Below are positions 35,950 through 46,960 of a stretch of 64,000 nt of DNA, piece by piece. Position numbers and translations under genes: made by a program. The DNA is taken from positions 562,471-626,470 of the forward strand of contig QKWP01000046.1 in NCBI GenBank assembly GCA_003550325.1, written 5' to 3'. Source of the DNA: Gigaspora rosea (taxonomy: Eukaryota > Glomeromycota > Glomeromycetes > Diversisporales > Gigasporaceae). The notes beneath the pieces are model-generated. The model did not search any database and was not told where the DNA came from. It was given only the letters and a program-made list of their open reading frames with translations. Within the stretch, counting starts at the first letter, position 1; the number at the start of each line of letters is the position of its first letter.

Positions 35950-38134
35950 CAGTCAGACCTCATTATAGTCACACTCGTTATAGTCACAACCTCATCATAA
36001 TCACAGATTTTTTTACCAACCTAATTTATATTGTATTAGTCTCGATATAGTCACAATCTTTTATAGTCACTATCACATTTTTAAAACCGAAAATAATAGC
36101 ATATTAAATTTACCTTGATAAAGTCACAAAATAATATACCATATGTGTCCGAAAATAGGTTACTACTACCTAAAATAAGCTACCCCTCTTTTGGTCAGAA
36201 AACTTAAAAACGTCTTTGACCTGAAAATAAGCTACCCCATGATCAACAATAGTCGCTACATAGTAAAGTCCAAATTCTACTATGTAAATCGATTATCATC
36301 ACTTAAGTAAACTTATTCGGTAGATCAAAATACACATATTTTATAATTTTTAGCAAAATTGAAGAATATTTTATTATTTGACTTTTAATTTTTACATTTG
36401 ATAAAAAAATAAAATTTGATAAAAAATAAATTTGAAAACATAAAAATTAAAAGTTATATAATTAAAATTTCTCTGATTTGTATGAAAATTTCAGTGAATA
36501 TGAATTTTGATCTCCTAAACATATTTACTTAGTGCATATCAAACAATTTACTTATAAAAAATCAAAGTTTTATATATAGCAATGATTGCAATTAATTTGA
36601 TATAGTTACTAATTATTTTTAGGGTTTAGGTTTTCACACATCCATATTGCCATGCACTCTGTAAACAACCAATCAAAACCAATCACATGGTATTTATATT
36701 TTTTAAAAAAACAAGTCTTTTAATTTATTTTTTTATTTTCATATTTACATTATACTGTATTTAATTAAACATTATTGTGTAATGATTATAAATTTAATTT
36801 AAAAAAAATGCCCAATGAAATAAATGCATGCAACAAATATCAACAAAACCCAAAAACCAACAAATATCACCATATCAATAATAACATCAGCAACTGACTT
36901 CACTAATACTTGGTGCCAATTCTATATCACAAAACCCAAAAGCCAATAAATATCATTACACTAACAGCAACTGACTTTACTAATACTTGGTGCTGATTCT
37001 ACATTACAAAGAATCTAAAAAGATAAACAAGCCAAAGAAAAAGAACATTTAGTGAATACAGAAATATAATAAAGAAAAAAAATAACATTTAGTGAATACA
37101 GAAATATAATAAAGAAAAAAAATAAAGACAAAAAAAGGAATCTACTACCAAAAGTTCCACATTTTGACGATTTCCAGACCCAATGAAGTAAGATAAGACA
37201 AACCTGGTATAAAAAAAAATGTCTAAAAAATGAAAATGATCAATAAGGAACTACTCAAAATATTAAAAACATCAACCACTTACAAAAATGCCAGAAAAGA
37301 ATGCAAAGTCATTCCAAAACATGCTATAGAAACAAATAGGACATATTCCACAATAATGCCAAAGAAAATTCTACAAAAATGTTAAAAAAAACACACAAGA
37401 CCAACCCACAAGATCTTCTGCAAGACCACTAGCAACACAAAATCAATTCACAAAATCTAATACCAACACCAATGATGACAATCAACAATTCCTAGACCCA
37501 ACAAAGTAAGACAAAACAAATTTGGTATAAAGAAATAACACCTAAAAAAATGAAAAAGGATCAGTAAAGAACTACTTAAAACGTAAAAAACAACAACAAC
37601 ACTGGAAAAATGCACAAAACCACTTACAAAAATACTAGAAAAGAATGCAAAGCCATTCCAAAAAAATAGCAAAAACATATTCCACAAGAATGCTAAAGAA
37701 AATTTCACAAAAATGTTCAAGACCAACCCACAAGAACTTTTGCAAGACCACCTACAAGACCACTAGGATGTAAGATCAGTTCATAAAATCTAATAGCAAT
37801 ACTAATGATAACAAAGGCACCAACTAACAATGGCACCAATAACAACAATAACACCAATACTGCAATAGTGAAAAGCAACAAGCTAAAAAAAACAAATTAA
37901 TAACAAAGTAAACAAAAACAAAAAAAAAATACTAAAATAAAAAAAAACAATAATTATCAATCTTTGATAATCATTGTTTATATAGGGGTGCATAATCATG
38001 CAGGTGCATGGAATCCTTTTTTCTTATTTTTATTTACTATAATGAATTATATCAAAGTATTTAATATAGTTATACCTTTTTATAGTCACCTAAATTTTAT
38101 TTCTCAACCCGGTGACTATAATAAAGTCTAACTA
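35950..38134. mobile_element. Tc1/mariner-like non-autonomous element (2.2 kb)
   Basis: The left end CAGTCAGACCTCATTATAGT matches the right end, inverted TAGTTAGACTTTATTATAGT. TA flanks both (35948-35949, 38135-38136). Several ATAGTCAC words repeat just inside the left end. The interior has no transposase and is AT-rich with its own tandem duplications. It probably derives from a larger element; none of its open frames shows a known motif. Confidence 0.7.
36855..37670 (+). repeat. Tandem duplications inside the Tc1-like element
   Basis: CAGCAACTGACTTYACTAAT followed by ACTTGGTGC appears twice (36888 and 36965). A 39-bp unit with AACATTTAGTGAATACAGAA appears twice (37044-37125). A block of about 320 bp (AAGTAAGAYAARACAAA ... 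CACTTACAAAAAT ... AAAAGAATGCAAAG) appears at 37180-37320 and 37500-37660. All are non-coding; the 89-codon minus-strand frame at 37457-37726 is a product of A-rich DNA. Confidence 0.6.
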
Positions 38135-38784
38135 TATATAGTTAACAAATAATCAAAACAAGCATAAATAGAGAATCAATAAGAACTAAATACATATTTG
38201 AATATTTAATAGATTATTGTTGATCTAGAATTTTATTAGTGTATGTACCGGTAATAGTGGTGGATAATTATATGTTTGTGATTTTAATAGTCTATACTAT
38301 TCATTATGAATTATTTATTTGGAATTGCTAATTCTTTACTTTTTTAATTTAGAACAAAAAATTATAAAATTTTTGCATAAATTTTACTTTTATTTTTTTA
38401 TACCTAATGCAGTTCTACAACAACTCAATAGAAGAATTACAATATAATAATAATTAGAACTTAATGAAAAAATAGTACTTGGTCTTTTTGTTGTTAAGCA
38501 GGGTAAAAAACTCAATATATATAAAAAATATTAAGTAGTTTGTTGGTGCAAGGAGTTTTTCTTAAATTAGAGAGTATCAGATATTATGTAATATTAAGAA
38601 TAAGTTATATTAATTTATTCAAAAATCAGGATACATGGGAAATATTTAGATTAATCTAAAGCAAAAGAAAAAATTTGAAATCATATTTATATTTATATAA
38701 AAAAAATAATAAATTAAAGTGCAAATATACTTTTTTTATATTTACTATAGCTTAATTATTGGTTAGTATTTAATAATGAAAATG

Positions 38785-38959
38785 ATGTATATGTTGTGCC
38801 CTATATAAGAATTTGTCCCAATTTGGAATCTGGCCTAATCCTACCTCTAACTCTAGCCTAACCCTAACCCTAAAGTCACCTAAAGTCCTAATTCTGCTAC
38901 AAAATTCTCATCTGGGGCAGCTTGATTCCGAATCGGGCATCAGGACACAACATATACAT
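38785..38959. mobile_element. Short MITE with telomere-like centre
   Basis: ATGTATATGTTGTGCCCTA at the left mirrors the right end, inverted ATGTATATGTTGTGTCCTG. The middle contains CCTAACCCTAACCCTAAAG. A relative with the same ends lies at 62829-63004. Confidence 0.6.
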
Positions 38960-39470
38960 GAAAAATAAAGCACATTTTAAATTTAGTGTTATTTGCTAAT
39001 AAACTTTGGAGTCAATCAGTTGTAAATAAAAGTTTTTTGATACTGATAAAGGTTTAAGCTCTTGTAACTTAACTATTTGAAAGTGGTCTTATTCTAGTAT
39101 ATAAAGAGAATTTTAGGTCAATAAAAATTTTGAATAAGTTAAAATTTAATGATTTTATAAGTACTGATAGCAGACCTATTGGAAATCGATACAAATAAAA
39201 AATATTACTTAAAATTTAGTAATAATAAGTACAATTTATAATAGATAATGTAGCAGTTTTTATTGCTATTATTATAAGTATTATTGGTTAGAAAGAGTAA
39301 TAAAATTTAACAAACAGAATATTATTGTTTCTGTGTATTTAAGTTTATTATAAGTTTATTTAGAGAATTTAAAATACTAATTTAATTCATGATTCACCTA
39401 TAGATAATAGAAATTATATATGTAATATATACAAAAGTGGGGATAAGTAAAGATAGGTTTTTTAGTAAAT

Positions 39471-39843
39471 GTTAGAATCTGGCTGTTCTTCCTTCTAAAA
39501 GTTTTTTTCTGTCAAGTAAACTTTTAATGTGCATCTAATAAAAGTTGTAGAGCTAATTTTTCTGATTCCAATAGTAGTAAAATCATTAAAATTGACACAA
39601 TATAGCATGAGATATAAGCATTTTAATCTTCACAACTATATATTTTTTCTTTGTTTATTTAAAGGAAAAAACATATAGTTGTGAAGATTAAAATGCTCAT
39701 TTCTCATGATATACTAGGTCAATTTTAATGGTTTTACTACCATTAGAATCAGAAGAATTAGCTCTACAGCGTTTATTAGATGAACATCAAAGGTTTAATT
39801 GACAGAAAAAACTTTTAGAAGGAGGAACAGCCAGATTCCCATA
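39471..39843. mobile_element. MULE-like foldback MITE with 10-bp target duplication
   Basis: TTTAGTAAAT flanks both sides (39461-39470 and 39844-39853). The arms pair from GAATCTGGCTGTTC inwards through CTTCTAAAAGTTTTTT, CTAATAAA, GAGCTAATT and ATTTTAATCTTCACAACTAT to the centre near 39650, so nearly the whole element is one hairpin. Confidence 0.8.
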
Positions 39844-39853
39844 TTTAGTAAAT

Positions 39854-40559
39854 TAATATTAATTTGCCCCAAAATTTATTATGTAGATCCTACTAATTAT
39901 AGACGAATCACAAATTAAATAACATTATGAAGAATATATATTTATAAGCATATTTTTATTTGAGAGCAAAAGTTAGTAAATAGATTTTATTACTAGAATA
40001 TTATTAAGGTATAGTTGTAATATTATCTAATACAATTTTGATTTTATCAATTTTTGTACAAACACCTTTTACTTTATGGTATTTTAAAATATAAGTTTTT
40101 AAAAGATTTTTAGAAATTATTTATTATGTAAGAATAAATTTTAATCGTCATACTATGCATTAGCTCTATTTATTGTGAAATATAATAATTATTTATGGTG
40201 CACTTTTGAGTAGGTCACTAAAAGAATTATAAATTAGATAAAAATTTTTGATCTAAATGTTTTGACTATTAAAATTAAATAATATATAATTTATAAATAA
40301 TATATAAATCTTATACTCTTTATGATCAATTTTATAGGCAATTTCAGATAAAATAAATAATTAATCAATTGGATATAATGATAATTTATAACTATTATAT
40401 AGTTTCATATAAATGGTTTATAAGTGATTCATAAGCAGATTATAGTTAAGGCAAGCAATTGACCAATAAAATACAATTGTATATTTCAATTTTATGGTAA
40501 ATTATACAATATTAATTCTATTTTACTACAATATTACATAAATACAGCACTATGCTAAC
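39854..40559. other. Gene-free AT-rich stretch
   Basis: I see no feature beyond AT-rich DNA. Confidence 0.5.
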
Positions 40560-40636
40560 GCGGATATCACCCAAACCCTATGATCAAAGCGGGTTTTACC
40601 AGCTAGCTGCACGGGTTTCACCCTGACATATTATAT

Positions 40637-41180
40637 ATAATGAAAAAACTTCTTGTTATTTTTTCATGTGTTACGACATAATCATGTTTATTCAAATTAA
40701 AACTCAGCGAGCGGATCCCTACCAATCATGATCATAAATTGCCGGATAACACCATTATTGGGCAAATTGGCGAATACGGTAATTTGACAAATGATTGGCT
40801 ACACGTGCCGCAGAGCTCATTTGCCAAATTACCGTTATTCTCCAATTTTTGCCCAATAATGTATACGTTTGCTACACCATTCAATAATTATAAGATATTG
40901 GTCATGCAACGATTAATATCATGAAATTTGTTTTGTCGGAGCAAATGATTGGCTGACACGTGCCGCGTAGCGGCACGTTTCAACCAATCATTTGTTCCGA
41001 CAGAACAAATTTTGTGATATTTATCATCGCATGATCCAATATCGATGTTATCGTGCAATTATGATCATGATTTAAAAGTTGTGATTGGCTAACTGAGTTT
41101 TAATTTGGGATTGTTGTGCTTACGTAATAACACACAAAAAATAACAATAAGAAATTTTTTCATGATCATAAGTGTTTGCA
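40637..41180. mobile_element. Inverted-repeat element with nested hairpins
   Basis: The left arm (TGTTATTTTTTCATGTGTTA, CATGATCATAAATTGCCGGA, ATTATTGGGCAAATTGGCGA) is mirrored on the right (TTATCGTGCAATTATGATCA, then an AACTGAGTTTTAATT block and AACACACAAAAAATAACAA). Two inner hairpins carry CACGTGCC: one at 40780-40850 and a near-perfect one at 40927-41020 (TTTGTCGGAGCAAATGATTG mirrored). Its right edge joins unit sequence at about 41180, where copies B and D continue uninterrupted. Confidence 0.6.
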
Positions 41181-41233
41181 CGATAACTATATATTACATT
41201 TGTTCATCAATAAATTTATACTTGCAATAAGTA

Positions 41234-41472
41234 TACAATATTGGGCAAAAATTGTAGAATAACGGTAATTTGGCGAATGATCACGTGCCACTCGGTGGCA
41301 CGTGTAGCCAATCATTTGCCAAATTACTGTATTTGACGCCCAATATTGGTGTTATCCGGCAATTTATGATCATGATTGGTAGGGAGTTGCTCGCTGAGTT
41401 TTAATTTAAATAAACATGTTTACATCATAACACATGAAAAAATAACAAGAAGAAATAATTTCATGATCATAT
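41234..41472. mobile_element. Related shorter inverted-repeat insertion
   Basis: Copies B and D read CTTGCAATAACGAATATT; here the sequence reads CTTGCAATAA, then 240 bp of foreign DNA ending GTTTGCCGGATAA, then CGAATATT. The insert contains CAATATTGGGCAAAAATTG, a CACGTGCCACTCGGTGGCAC hairpin, and an end like the right arm of the element at 40637. It lies within the tail of kelch paralogue 2. Confidence 0.6.
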
Positions 41473-41640
41473 GAGTTTGCCGGATAACGAATATTATTAA
41501 GGAAATGATATTGACAATGATGATACCAATAATTATGCTAGTGATTTTAGAATCGAAACTTGTAGTAACTGCAGTAGTTAAGATTTGGGTAAATTCAGTG
41601 ACCCATTTATAGAAATCTTTCCGGCTTACGTCAAACATAA
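41473..41640 (-). pseudogene. Kelch paralogue 2, 3' tail remnant in unit C
   Basis: The minus strand encodes FDVSRKDFYKWVTEFT, a short Thr stretch and SIIIGIIIVNIISLIIF, then runs into the transposon at 41472. The pattern KDFYKWVTEF is the junction between last blade and stalk in this family. Upstream exons are absent. Confidence 0.6.
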
Positions 41641-41769
41641 ATATTCTTGATGAATAACTTGTTTGTCTGGCAGAGAATTTAAAGATGTTATTTCTGGATA
41701 CTTACAGCCAGATAATAAAATAATTTTCGTTATTCGCTGCTTCACATCCAATGACTATATATTATTATT

Positions 41770-42030
41770 AATGGTACAAATTCAACATCAAAGTTGTGAG
41801 CTGGCGCACATTACATCCTGGTGCGCTGCGGTATTCATAGATTTTTTGCGTATAAAACTTTTATTTTTTGCGCAATAAATATAGCGTCATTAAAGCTTGT
41901 AAATATGAATTCAAAAATTCTAATGAGCGCATTCCGTCCATAATTTTTAAAGGCTATGTGAGCAAAGTGCCCATGTTGTTACTGTAATTTTTAAGGTGCA
42001 CATTAATTTTAGGCACTGCCTATGCATATA
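41770..42030. mobile_element. hAT MITE remnant in unit C (left end lost)
   Basis: This is homologous to 58235-58503 from the ACATCAAAGTTGTG block to the right end TTTTAGGCACTG and the target sequence CCTATGCA. The left terminus with its duplication is missing. Confidence 0.55.
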
Positions 42031-42051
42031 ACGTAATACAGTAATACGTTG

Positions 42052-42584
42052 TGAGACCGGAAACGTGACCTGGTCGCAGGCACGTGCCCGCGTGATCCGG
42101 GAATTCCTAATTCGGGGTTACCGGCGGAATTCCTGGAATCCTGGGAATTGGAGGAATTCGAGAAATATCAGTGATATCATGAATACGTGAGATATCAGCT
42201 ATACGGGCACTTCGAGGTATATCTGTACTTGCAGAGATATCAGTAATTCCAGCATGTAAAAATAGAATTTGAATCTTTATAAATAAAGGCCGTTTGGCCC
42301 TTTGGGAACGACATTCAATTCCCCCCTTTGCTTTAATAAATCAAACATATTATAAACGTTCCTTTATTGTCTTTATAAATAATACAAGTATACCCGATAA
42401 ATAATAAACTCATACATTCGCTAATTTGCTACAAACACTATTGTTTCTATAAACTATCCCGCAACTCTGCCTAACCACTCAGCCAAATCTAACACGCCTC
42501 TTTCGACCCAAAGTAAACCTCTTTGACGGTTGTACGAAACCGATCTCGTGATTCATTGAAGACCCATCGAGTTTAGGGTTGTCA
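42052..42584 (+). mobile_element. Solo LTR (retroelement fossil), 4-bp target duplication
   Basis: It begins TGTGAGACCGGAAACG and ends GGGTTGTCA, flanked by ACGT on both sides (42048-42051, 42585-42588). Copies B and D show the unfilled site (TAATACGTAATAATTTT at 27685, and a one-base variant near 58517). It contains TATAAATAAAGG near 42280 and AATAAA-type words after it, as expected of an LTR promoter and polyadenylation region. No internal part is present. The insertion is younger than the duplication. Superfamily not assignable from the LTR alone. Confidence 0.75.
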
Positions 42585-43246
42585 ACGTAATAATTTTCTC
42601 GATCACATTATACAACATATACCTGCACATTTCAGGTAACAAGGGTGGCTATAATGAGGGTAGACTGTATATATTAACTGATATGTTGTTATAGTCAAGA
42701 ACACCCAATACAAGAATGCTCAACCGAAGAACGCTTAACTCACACACTTCTAAAGTAAGTAAATGAAAATGAATTGAATTTCAATTATTTCAATTAAAAT
42801 TTTACTAATCTAATTTGCAAATAATAATTATTCAAGCCAAACACTCGCCCAGATTCTTGTAATTGCTGAAAAACAAATTGCAATACGAAAACATACTCTT
42901 ATAGAAAAAACCGTCATGCTCAAAATGCTGTGGATGAGTTTGATATGGACAATGCAAAAGTTTTTAGTTCCACTAGTAAATTTTAATATATTTTGCATAA
43001 ATTTTATTATTTTCGATTAAATGTACGTCGAATTAGCTTTTAAATATTAATATAATTAAATATTTCCGTAGCTTTTATTTTTAAATTGTAAATTTTTTGC
43101 CGATTGAAAAATGACGTACGTAATGTTCAATTGAAAAATGACATGCGTCAATTAATATTTAAAAATGACGCATAACATGAATATCAGCTGCTTTTTTACT
43201 GTACTATGCTACATTATAGATTTGTAAGTATAGAGATTTTAGAGAG

Positions 43247-43473
43247 CAGTGGTTTTTTTTCAATTTTTTAACAGCTGCCCTTTAGTGCACCGAAAGTGCG
43301 TCAGGGGTGCATGAATTTGCATAAGGAGTGCATCTTCCTGTCTTGCGAATACAAAGTAAAATTTCCGATTTATATATATTGGAAATTTTATTTTTATCCG
43401 CAAGACAGGAAGATTTTCCTTTCGATGCACTAAACAAAGTAGTGCAGTTGCTAAAAATCGAAAAAACCCAGTT
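43247..43473. mobile_element. MULE-like foldback MITE, copy C
   Basis: Same element and same position in the unit as 32629-32862, with both arms preserved (CAGTGGTTTTTTTTCAATTT at the left) and ATTTTAG words at both edges. The 75-codon minus-strand frame over it is a by-product. Confidence 0.7.
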
Positions 43474-44368
43474 ATTTTAGGGTACATCGCGATGTATCTA
43501 AAAATAGGTGCAGGAGTATCAAAAACGAATATTTTGCTGTTTTTAAACTAAATGCAAATAAAATAAGAAATATTCACGAACTTGTATATTTAAAACAATA
43601 AATATTCTTTAAAATTTAGTAGCAGTAAACTTTTCAAATGCATTACTAGATAAAAATTATTATAACTCTCATTTTAAAAAATTTACAATCTAATTTTTAC
43701 AACTAAAAATTTCAATCAAGTTTACTTTTTTTTTCTGCTGTATAAAATTATTTTTATCGATTTAATGACGATTAAAATTTAAAATCCACTCGTTAAGTGG
43801 TATTTGAATCTATAACCAACCGAGTCAGTTTAGAGTCGTTACAATTTCACGTACAACACAGACAACATCTGTAGCCTAGTGTAATACCTGTTTAATTATG
43901 GTTATTTGACAAATCGACTAGATATGTCTTATTTTAAAATTTTAACTTAACTTAGCGAAGGTTTTTGGTAATTTATTCTTTACAAATTTAATTCCTTCTA
44001 CGTATACCCTTTTATTTACTAAACTTATCTGAGTTGGACGATTGGATGGTTAACAATTTTGAATTTTATTGATAAAATCTACATAATACCAGAGGATCAT
44101 TTTCATAGCAGAGATCCACATAGTAAAGCATGCACTTATAGAGAGTGTTTATTCACAGAGATACATAAACAGCACGAATCGATTGCTGACGAGTCAATTC
44201 GATTCACGCTGTGCTAATTTAACTAGATATATACTAGTGTAGAGTAAACTTTTGATTATTCTCTTACACGAATTAAAAGATTTTAAAAAATTGAACAATA
44301 TATTTATTTGTAGATTCGGAATACTGTATTAAATTAAGTGCTAATGTAATTTTTATTAACTAAAGTAA

Positions 44369-44511
44369 TTATGAAAAGAGTATAACTAAATTTAACCTTT
44401 TCATTAAAAAATAAAAAATGGCACTAACAAATATTATAGAAAAAACGACGGTGACACCAATAAGAAAGTTAATAGTTGGAGTATTGGTAGTAGTTATATT
44501 TGTGGTATTTC
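44369..44511 (-). pseudogene. Kelch copy C, last exon only
   Basis: The minus strand encodes TNTPTINFLIGVTVVFSIIF, then VSAIFYFLMKRL and NLVILFS: the stalk, transmembrane helix and tail typical of the kelch family. All propeller exons are missing; at about 44511 the sequence switches to the retroelement remnant, which stays in the same open frame. Confidence 0.75.
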
Positions 44512-46143
44512 CAACCATAAATGTTCCAATCATGTTATCTAATTCACCAGACTTGCGACAACAACTGGATTCCTTATTCTTATCCATTTTAACTTCTATT
44601 CTGTTGTGAGAACAGTCTTTAACCATTTCTTTGGTAAGTTTCATTTTGGTAGGTCCATTTATTTCACTAGTGACTTTTTGAAATTCGTTAACTTTTTCCA
44701 TCCATTTGTTAACTTTTTCCACCCATTCTTCACAGACACAATTCAAAGCATCTCCTTCTAGAGGTAATTCAAATTTATTATCATTATTTCCTTCATTCAT
44801 CCCAACATCATCCTCAACTAATGTCTTGCAATCACTTTCATCCAGAGCATTGCTGTACATAATTTTCTCTTCTGGGTTCATTTCCTCCAATTTTTCCATC
44901 TTCCTTTTCCTATCTATTTCAGCAGTCTTTCGATAATTCCATGTGGTTTCTCTTTCAACATCAATGTCATTTTTAAGACTGAATTCAAAAGGTATGTTTA
45001 CATGATCCATCTTAGAAGTTTTTTCAACAACTTCGATTTCATCTATAATTTTGTTATCCTTGGTGGTATCATTTTTTTCAACTTTCTTAACTTTAATTTT
45101 AGCTTTACAAACCACATTACCAGACTGTTCATAATCTTCGAATTTTTTAAATTCATCCTTGGCTCCATTTCTATTTTGGTACCAATGACTAACATTACTC
45201 ATTTCGGTGACATCTTCCCTATCAGCTAATTTACTGTAATTGACGAATGCTTCATGATTGTCCTTTTATTTCTTGTTTCATTTTGATAACAGTATCCAAG
45301 GTTGCTTATTTCATAGGTATGACCTAAGTCATTCCCTCCATTGATAATTTTTAGGGGACTGTTACTTTCAGGTTTGGGGTTTTCAAATCTAGGTAGCCAC
45401 TTCAAGGCTTCGAGACAAATGGTAAGTAATTTGTCCAAGACTACTTCAGAATTTAATTCAATGCCCTTTTCTTCTAGGTCTTCATTATTGTTTACTAAAA
45501 TTTCACTATTGCCTTCTTCTTGTAATTTAGGAATGCAATACAATTCAAAACCTTGGGTTCCAGATGGTTTTCCTTTGGAAAGGGGGTTTACTGCCTGAGC
45601 CTCTTTATTGGGTATCTTAATGTGCAAAGGTGGGTGTATGATTTTTTCTGCTTCTTTATTGCTATTGACTTTTATTATATTCTCTATTACTTTTAGCATA
45701 AACTCTAGGAATTCGGGAACCTGATTATTATTGAGGCCATCCGGGAAAGTTTCCTTTATTATTTCTTGGAAGTCGTCAAGTTGATCTGAGCTAAGTGTTT
45801 GAAGCAGTGTACTACACTTTTGACCTAAAAGTTTTATATTTGGACATTCAAGGATAGGATGGCTTGTTTTTTGACAATAGAAACATAGTTTCCTATTGGT
45901 AGGTTGAGATCTGCTATATTGTTGCGGATCTTGGAAGAGTTGTTGCTGCAGAGGCTGGAGATGGATAATAGGATTCGGGCAAGAAGTTTCACAGTATACT
46001 TCATTTTGGTATTGGATGTTTTTCTTTAGAGGTTGATGAGGCACAGATGGATTCGGGGAGGATGATGTTTGCAATTGTTAAATATGTTGTGCAAGTTGAT
46101 AAATCAGGTCGGATGAAAAGGTAGGTAGATTGGGATCAAACAT
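44512..46143 (-). mobile_element. LTR retroelement fossil, Gag-type remnant
   Basis: Read on the minus strand, this region encodes retroelement Gag-type sequence with a CCHC zinc knuckle (CFYCQKTSHPILEC, near 45880) and, further on, Sel1-like repeat traces (LGYCYQN; WYQNRNGAKDEFKKFEDYE) followed by an acidic, Lys/Glu-rich part. It lies directly after an LTR and primer-binding-site-like sequence, which places it as the 5' part of an LTR element, probably Ty3/Gypsy-like. It is broken, with few breaks, and lacks any pol part. Its downstream end is joined to the kelch tail exon. Moderately old. Confidence 0.65.
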
Positions 46144-46350
46144 TATAAGAACTATGGAAACACTACGGGTAAGTATGAGATGACTATGGGATTTTTACTC
46201 TATATGATTTGACATAAATTCTAATAATAATGAGATATTCTAAAATATAACTTTAATATAGTATAACTAAAAAGAAATTACAGAATAACAACCGAATATT
46301 AAGGGAAAATCTTGAGATACTAAAAACAATAGGATCACTACACTGTGTGA

Positions 46351-46368
46351 TCCACACAATCGGCACCA
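46351..46368 (-). other. Primer-binding-site-like sequence of the retroelement
   Basis: Two bases inside the LTR edge the minus strand reads TGGTGCCGATTGTGTGGA, starting with the TGG that pairs with a tRNA CCA end. I could not name the tRNA. Confidence 0.5.
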
Positions 46369-46370
46369 AA

Positions 46371-46960
46371 TGTAACTATTATTTTGGGAGAGATGAGTAT
46401 TTAACCGATTTAACTCTAATAGTTATGAAGAATTATACGACTTTAGTTTGTAACAGTACGGGGTTAACGAGACAGATAACAACGAGATTGGGAAAAGAAT
46501 CTCAGGACTACTTTTATAATAACACGTAAAATAAACTACAACGGGAAAAAAGACTTTCGATTTTAAAAAAATACGCAAAAGGACTCTTCAGCACAACTTA
46601 AGCTTACTTCCTTTTATTTTTATTAAAAATCGAGGAGAAGATTCTGCTTTATTAAACTCGAAAAAATGGGTGCTTATATACATTTAGGTCAATTATACTA
46701 CACGTTGGACGCGTTAGCACGTTAAACGTGCAACCCGCCACCTAATGTAATACGAAAATAATAATTTTAAGCCCATCACGTTGAACGTGTTTCCACATAA
46801 TCTCGAAGCCACAAAATTCTCCGCCACTGCACGTTTGACGTGATAGCACGTTAAGCGTGCTATAATGCTTAGGAAAACAGCATAAACAGGAAAAATAGGG
46901 AAAACGATCTCTATAAAAATTTTCAAAAATAAAAAATAATTGAATTTTTCTAATGTCACA
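46371..46960 (-). mobile_element. LTR of the Gag-bearing fossil (about 590 bp)
   Basis: The ends on the plus strand are TGTAACTATT and AATGTCACA, close to the expected TGT...ACA. It lies at the 5' side of the Gag-type remnant. Inside, near 46715-46860, short palindromes of the type CACGTTNAACGTG occur three to four times, possible regulatory words. No matching second LTR is seen in the window, so the element is incomplete. Small open frames inside are incidental. Confidence 0.6.

Larger units (their letters stand above)
26800..36000. repeat. Segmental duplication unit, copy B, split by a 4.3-kb transposon
   Basis: 26800-28214 aligns with 57480-59050. After the transposon at 28215-32546, homology resumes at about 32549 with 59050-62000. 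Together they form one copy of the unit: second-paralogue kelch tail, hAT MITE, AT-rich spacer, MULE-like MITE, tRNA-like remnant and a kelch pseudogene. The right end is near 35900, where a short GC-rich patch and a Tc1-like element follow. Confidence 0.8.
41200..44511. repeat. Segmental duplication unit, copy C (cut short)
   Basis: Aligns with 57800-60440 in copy D: paralogue-2 tail, hAT MITE, spacer, MULE-like MITE, tRNA-like remnant, downstream flank and the last kelch exon. It stops at about 44511, where retroelement sequence replaces the rest of the kelch gene. Confidence 0.8.

Noticed and set aside
44418-45229. Plus-strand frames of 63 to 76 codons
   Set aside because: They are antisense shadows of the minus-strand retroelement and kelch-tail frame.
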